A DNA stretch of 64,000 nt from Hansschlegelia quercus (GTDB lineage: Bacteria; Pseudomonadota; Alphaproteobacteria; Rhizobiales; Methylopilaceae), in NCBI RefSeq assembly GCF_004310425.1, contig NZ_SIUB01000001.1:62001-126000 (forward strand), read 5' to 3'. Positions 60,485 to 64,000 of this stretch are shown piece after piece (the first letter of the stretch is position 1; the number at the start of each line of letters is the position of its first letter). A model generated the notes under the pieces. It ran no database searches. It had not been told where the DNA came from and saw nothing but the letters and a program-made list of their open reading frames with translations. The position numbers were made by a program, and so were the translations under genes.

Positions 60485-60991
60485 GTGACGATCGGCGTGT
60501 GCCCGCTGTCGCGCCTGGAGGAGACCGTCGCCGCAACGGGGGCCGCCCGCGTGCTGTCGCTGCTCAGCGACGGGACCGACGCCGCGACGCCGGCCGGGAT
60601 CGAGCCGGCCAATCATCTGGTCCTGCGCTTCCATGACCTCGTCGAGCCGCTGGTCGGCCATGTCCATCCGCGCGAGAGCCACATCGCGGAAGCGCTCACC
60701 TTCGCGGCCGAGGATGACGGGCCGATCGTGGTGCATTGCTATGCCGGCATCAGCCGGTCGACCGCGATGGCCTTTGCGATCGCCTGCGCCCGCCGGCCGG
60801 GGCGCGACGAGGCGGAGATCGCGCGCGCTTTGCGCGAAGCGAGCCCGACGGCGACGCCCAACCGGCTGATCGTCGCCCTCGTAGATAAGGCGCTCGGCCG
60901 CAATGGCCGGATGGTCGCGGCGATCGACGCGATCGGCCGCGGCGCCGACGCCTTTGAAGGCCGTCCCTTCGTGCTTAGGGAGCAGCGGTGA
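60485..60991 (+). CDS. Dual-specificity/tyrosine-type phosphatase family protein
   Basis: 168 residues from GTG 60485. The signature is VVHCYAGISRSTAMAFAIAC near residue 87, i.e. the H-C-x5-R-S/T loop of cysteine phosphatases. An upstream acidic segment (VLRFHDLVEP) could hold the general acid. GGAG lies ten bases ahead of the GTG, supporting this start over the longer frame. In alphaproteobacteria this type (COG5350) is often linked to the HD hydrolase and to the NadQ-like gene, as here. The substrate is unknown. Its stop overlaps the next start by four bases. Confidence 0.85.
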   Translation: MTIGVCPLSRLEETVAATGAARVLSLLSDGTDAATPAGIEPANHLVLRFHDLVEPLVGHVHPRESHIAEALTFAAEDDGPIVVHCYAGISRSTAMAFAIACARRPGRDEAEIARALREASPTATPNRLIVALVDKALGRNGRMVAAIDAIGRGADAFEGRPFVLREQR

Positions 60992-61950
60992 AGGAAGCCG
61001 TCGGCATCGGCCTTTCGGCGGCGGTCGTCGCTGTCCAGGGCAGCGCGCCCGAAATCCTCGTTGCACGTTTTGGCGACGGGCCGCCGACATTGCCGGCCGG
61101 CGCGTTCGAGCCGCGACGCGACCGCACGCTCGAGATCGCGCTACGCGCTTCGATCGCCGACCAGACCGGCCTCGACGTCGGCTATGTCGAACAGCTCTAC
61201 ACCTTCGGCGATCGTGGCCGAGCGGCGACGCCGGAGGATACCGGCCTGCACATCGTCTCGATCGGCTATCTCGCGCTGACGCGGCGGCCGCGCGACGCGG
61301 CCGTGCTGTCGGCCGCCGGCGCCGCGTTCCGACCATGGTACGGCTTCTTCCCCTGGGAGGACTGGCGGCGAAGGCGGCCGGAGGTGCTCGATCAGGCGAT
61401 TCTGCCGGCGATCGCCCGATGGGCGGCGGAAGCGCCAGAGGCTGCGACCGGCCGGGTGCTGCCTCGCCTCGCCCGCGCCCGCGCTTGCTTCGGATTCGAC
61501 GGCGCGCCCTGGGACGAGGAGAAGGTGCTGGAGCGCTACGAGCTCCTCTATGAGGCCGGCCTCGTCGAGGAGGCCCTGCGAGACGGCCGGCCCGCGGCGC
61601 TCGCCATCGCCTCTCCGCCGAAACTCGGCGAGGCGATGCGCGATGATCATCGCCGCATCCTTGCGACCGCGATGGGCCGGTTGCGGGCCAAGCTCAAATA
61701 CCGCCCGGTCGTCTTCGAGCTGATGCCGCCGCGCTTCACGCTCACCGCCCTCCAGCAGACGGTCGAGGCGATCGCAGGCCGCAAGCTCCACAAGCAGAAC
61801 TTCCGTCGGCTCGTCGAGAGCGCGGCCCTGGTCGAGCCGACCGGCGCGAACGAGACTGCCACCGGTGGACGGCCGGCGCAGCTCTACCGCTTCCGCCGCG
61901 AAGTCGTGGAGGAGCGCCCGGCCCCCGGCCTTCGCTTCGGCCGAGGCTGA
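60988..61950 (+). CDS. NadQ/NrtR-like regulator with degenerate NUDIX domain
   Basis: 320 residues. The N-terminal half resembles a NUDIX fold, but the Nudix box (TLPAGAFEPRRDRTLEIALR) lacks the conserved E-x7-R-E-x2-E-E residues, so it is probably an effector-binding, not a catalytic, domain. The C-terminal winged-helix region includes LKYRPVVFELMPPRFTLTAL near residue 235 and KLHKQNFRRLVESAALVEPT near residue 268. This is the COG4111 type, proposed as NadQ, a regulator of NAD synthesis in alphaproteobacteria. nad genes are not in the window. It overlaps the phosphatase gene by four bases. Confidence 0.7.
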   Translation: MKEAVGIGLSAAVVAVQGSAPEILVARFGDGPPTLPAGAFEPRRDRTLEIALRASIADQTGLDVGYVEQLYTFGDRGRAATPEDTGLHIVSIGYLALTRRPRDAAVLSAAGAAFRPWYGFFPWEDWRRRRPEVLDQAILPAIARWAAEAPEAATGRVLPRLARARACFGFDGAPWDEEKVLERYELLYEAGLVEEALRDGRPAALAIASPPKLGEAMRDDHRRILATAMGRLRAKLKYRPVVFELMPPRFTLTALQQTVEAIAGRKLHKQNFRRLVESAALVEPTGANETATGGRPAQLYRFRREVVEERPAPGLRFGRG

Positions 61951-62005
61951 CGCGGACGACCGTCCCGCCTATAACGCCGCTCCCGCCGCATTCCCGGACC
62001 TCCGA

Positions 62006-63433
62006 ATGACCTCACCGCTGCTCGTTCCGGGCGATACCTGCTGGCGCATCGAACAGGCCGGGCGCTTCGCGCTGATCGTCGACGCGGCCGAGTATTACAA
62101 GGCCGCCAAGCGGGCGATCCTCTCCGCCGAGCGGAGCGTGATGCTGATCGGCTGGGACTTCGACAGCCGCATCGAATTCGAGCCCGAGGGGCGGACCATC
62201 GAGGGTCCGAACCGTCTCGGCCCCTTCCTGCTGTGGGCCGCGGACCGCCGTCCGGCCGCGGTGTTCCGCCTGCTGAAGTGGAACCTCGGGATGATTGAGA
62301 CGCTCACGCGCGGCGAGACGCCGTATTACCTGCTGCGCTGGATGTGGAAGAAGAACATCGAGACGAGGCTCGACGCCGCCCATCCGACCATGGCGGCGCA
62401 CCACCAGAAGATCGTGGTGATTGACGACGCGCTCGCCTTCTGCGGCGGGATCGACATGACGACCGGCCGCTGGGACACGCGCGAGCACCGCGACGACGAC
62501 CCGTCCCGCCGGTCTCCCCGTGGAAAACCGCTGCAGCCGTGGCACGACGCAACCACCTGCGTCGACGGTCCGGCGGCGGCGGCGCTGGGGGAGCTTTGCC
62601 GCGATCGCTGGCTGCGCGCGACTGGCGAGACGCTGGAGCCGACCGCGCCCGGCAGCGACCATTGGCCGGACGGGCTCGAGCCCATGCTGCGCGACGTCGC
62701 GGTCGGCGTTTCGCGCACCATCGCCGCCTATGACGGCCATTCCCAGGTGGATGAGATCGAGCGGCTCTACCTCGATGCGATCGCTGCCACGAAGCGGACG
62801 CTCTACATCGAGAGCCAGTACTTCGCGAGCCGGTTGATCGCCGACGCGATCGTCGAGCGGCTGCAGGAGAAGGACGGTCCAGAGATCGTGATCGTCAACC
62901 CGGACGCCCAAGACGGCTGGCTCGAAGAGGCGACGATGGGCTCGGCGCGGGCGAAACTCATCGCTCATGTCCGGCGAGCCGATCGGTATGGGCGCTTCCG
63001 GATCTACTATCCCGCAACGGCGAGCGGGACGCCGATCTACGTCCACGCCAAGATCATGATCGTTGACGACGCGCTGCTCAGAATCGGCTCCTCGAACCTC
63101 AACAACCGCTCGATGGGCTTCGACACCGAGTGCGACCTCGTGCTGGAGGCCTTGGACGATGCGGGCGTAAGCGCCGCGATCACGGCCACGCGGGACGATC
63201 TGCTGGCGGAGCATCTCGGCTCCACGGTGGCCAAGGTCGCTGAAACGCTGGCCGCCACGGGCTCGTTGATCGCGACAATCGAGATGCTGAGCGCTCACGG
63301 CCGGCGGCTCGAGCCTTTGCCGGTGCGCGAGACAAACGCGCTTGAGGACGAGCTCGCCGAGTCCGACTTCGTGGATCCGGAGCGGCCGCCCGGCGTGTGG
63401 CGGCGCGCGCGGGCCAATCTCCGCCGCCGTTGA
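62006..63433 (+). CDS. Phospholipase D-family protein (two HKD motifs)
   Basis: 475 residues. The two catalytic motifs are AHHQKIVVIDDALAFCGGID near residue 133 and IYVHAKIMIVDDALLRIGSS near residue 345, the latter followed by NLNNRSMGFDTECDL. Both H-x-K-x4-D patterns are intact, so it is a complete PLD-type enzyme of the cardiolipin-synthase / phospholipase D branch. No membrane helices are visible at the N-terminus, so it is likely cytosolic or peripheral. The start at 62006 (MTSPLLVPGDTCWRIEQ) is chosen because homology starts there. It follows the NadQ-like gene by 55 bases. Confidence 0.88.
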   Translation: MTSPLLVPGDTCWRIEQAGRFALIVDAAEYYKAAKRAILSAERSVMLIGWDFDSRIEFEPEGRTIEGPNRLGPFLLWAADRRPAAVFRLLKWNLGMIETLTRGETPYYLLRWMWKKNIETRLDAAHPTMAAHHQKIVVIDDALAFCGGIDMTTGRWDTREHRDDDPSRRSPRGKPLQPWHDATTCVDGPAAAALGELCRDRWLRATGETLEPTAPGSDHWPDGLEPMLRDVAVGVSRTIAAYDGHSQVDEIERLYLDAIAATKRTLYIESQYFASRLIADAIVERLQEKDGPEIVIVNPDAQDGWLEEATMGSARAKLIAHVRRADRYGRFRIYYPATASGTPIYVHAKIMIVDDALLRIGSSNLNNRSMGFDTECDLVLEALDDAGVSAAITATRDDLLAEHLGSTVAKVAETLAATGSLIATIEMLSAHGRRLEPLPVRETNALEDELAESDFVDPERPPGVWRRARANLRRR

Positions 63434-63512
63434 AGGAATGACTCGCCTGCGCAAATAGGCTACAGGGCGCTTGCGTCCGCGCAATGATCTTCCGTCTGGG
63501 CTCCGATCTTCA

Positions 63513-64000
63513 ATGCTCGCTTGGGACGACTTCCGCCTCGTAAAGGCGATCGCCGAACGCCGTTCGCTGGCCGGCGCCGCCGACATTCTCGGGGTCAACG
63601 CCTCCACCGTGTTCCGCCGCCTGGGCGCGCTCGAGGATCGGCTCGGCGCGCGCCTCTTCGAGCGCGGGCGCGCCGGTTACGGCCTTACGCCGTCCGGCGA
63701 GGAGATGGCCGGCATCGCCGATCGCATGTCCGACGACATCGTTTCGTTCGAGCGGCGGGTCTCGGGACAGGACCTCGCGCCGGCCGGCGAACTGCGCGTC
63801 ACCACCAACGACACGCTGTTGATCCACGGTCTCACCGACGTGATCGCGAGCTTCCGCCGGGCTTATCCCGACATCACGCTCGACATCGTGGTCGGCAACG
63901 CCGTGCTGAACCTCTCGAAGCGCGACGCCGACATCGCGTTGCGTGTGACCTCCTCTCCGCCGGAGACGCTGGTCGGCCGCAGGCTCGCGGGCATCTACTG
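63513..64000 (+). CDS. LysR-family transcriptional regulator, N-terminal part (3' end outside window)
   Basis: 162 residues before the window ends; the frame is open to the edge. The N-terminal winged helix has MLAWDDFRLVKAIAERRSLA and STVFRRLGALEDRLGARLFE near residue 30, then ERGRAGYGLTPSGEEMAGIA, the LysR pattern. The effector-binding domain begins ELRVTTNDTLLIHGLTDVI near residue 97 and continues RAYPDITLDIVVGNAVLNLS. It regulates transcription in response to a small molecule, usually at a divergent target gene; the target is not visible here. Confidence 0.93.
   Translation, partial: MLAWDDFRLVKAIAERRSLAGAADILGVNASTVFRRLGALEDRLGARLFERGRAGYGLTPSGEEMAGIADRMSDDIVSFERRVSGQDLAPAGELRVTTNDTLLIHGLTDVIASFRRAYPDITLDIVVGNAVLNLSKRDADIALRVTSSPPETLVGRRLAGIY

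Noticed and set aside
1-64000. Prophage, insertion sequence, toxin-antitoxin or restriction genes
   Set aside because: No integrase, transposase, capsid, toxin or methyltransferase-restriction motif was found; the esterase deletion and AT-rich gene alone do not indicate a mobile element.

Overview
The window is GC-rich, densely coded bacterial chromosome. Gene families and gene order point to an alphaproteobacterium of the order Hyphomicrobiales (Rhizobiales): a sensor kinase next to glnE, the pdxH / lipoprotein / DnaJ-like / fabI / phosphoglycerate-mutase-like block, sixA-ycjX-ycjF, a TIGR02301 gene behind a NUDIX gene, an HD hydrolase / phosphatase / NadQ-like trio, and a giant membrane-anchored coiled-coil protein. 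I cannot name the genus. Most of the window is core metabolism and housekeeping. I see no prophage, insertion sequence, CRISPR array or plasmid gene.

Layout. 0-9.4 kb: end of a sensor histidine kinase, a TylF-like methyltransferase, glnE and cysE, an alpha/beta hydrolase, a small zinc protein, an FAD monooxygenase, wrbA and an enoyl-CoA hydratase. 9.4-15.3 kb: zwf-pgl-edd (overlapping or tightly spaced) and pgi, the upper Entner-Doudoroff and pentose-phosphate entry; eda is not here. 15.3-19.0 kb: an AT-richer orphan membrane gene, an RhlE-type RNA helicase, a CinA-like gene, a 70-residue gene with its own terminator, and tRNA-Leu(UAA). 19.0-26.1 kb: two tandem secreted esterases, the first broken by a 19-base deletion, an exonuclease, aroC, and sixA-ycjX-ycjF. 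26.4-34.7 kb: a stand-alone Hpt protein, a [2Fe-2S] ferredoxin and a 2328-residue coiled-coil protein. 34.8-42.5 kb: a SnoaL-like protein, an oxalate/formate-type transporter, the fabI block, pdxH, an SDR enzyme and a DUF3455 protein. 42.5-50.1 kb: a GGDEF-EAL protein, corA, xseB, a deacetylase, a long acyl-CoA dehydrogenase and a Sua5-type tRNA modification enzyme. 50.3-59.8 kb: an FAD-linked hydroxyacid dehydrogenase, an SRAP protein, NUDIX, TIGR02301, a LysE exporter, a dihydroorotase-like protein, YgfZ, tag, dctA and a flavin-binding protein. 59.8-64 kb: HD hydrolase, phosphatase, NadQ-like regulator, a phospholipase D enzyme, and the start of a LysR regulator.

The most unusual object is the giant protein at 27639-34625. 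Its body can be parsed by eye into 38 contiguous, phase-locked 22-residue units (two 11-residue hendecads each), then eight exact 29-residue units (11+11+7), behind two N-terminal membrane helices and before a Pro/Ala linker and a small conserved-looking C-terminal domain. Other points worth checking are a dihydroorotase-like protein lacking one metal-ligand histidine, a GGDEF-EAL protein with a decayed MHYT sensor, a phosphoglycerate-mutase-like gene with no standard start codon, an AT-rich orphan gene, and palindrome clusters in front of the oxalate transporter and between wrbA and the hydratase.
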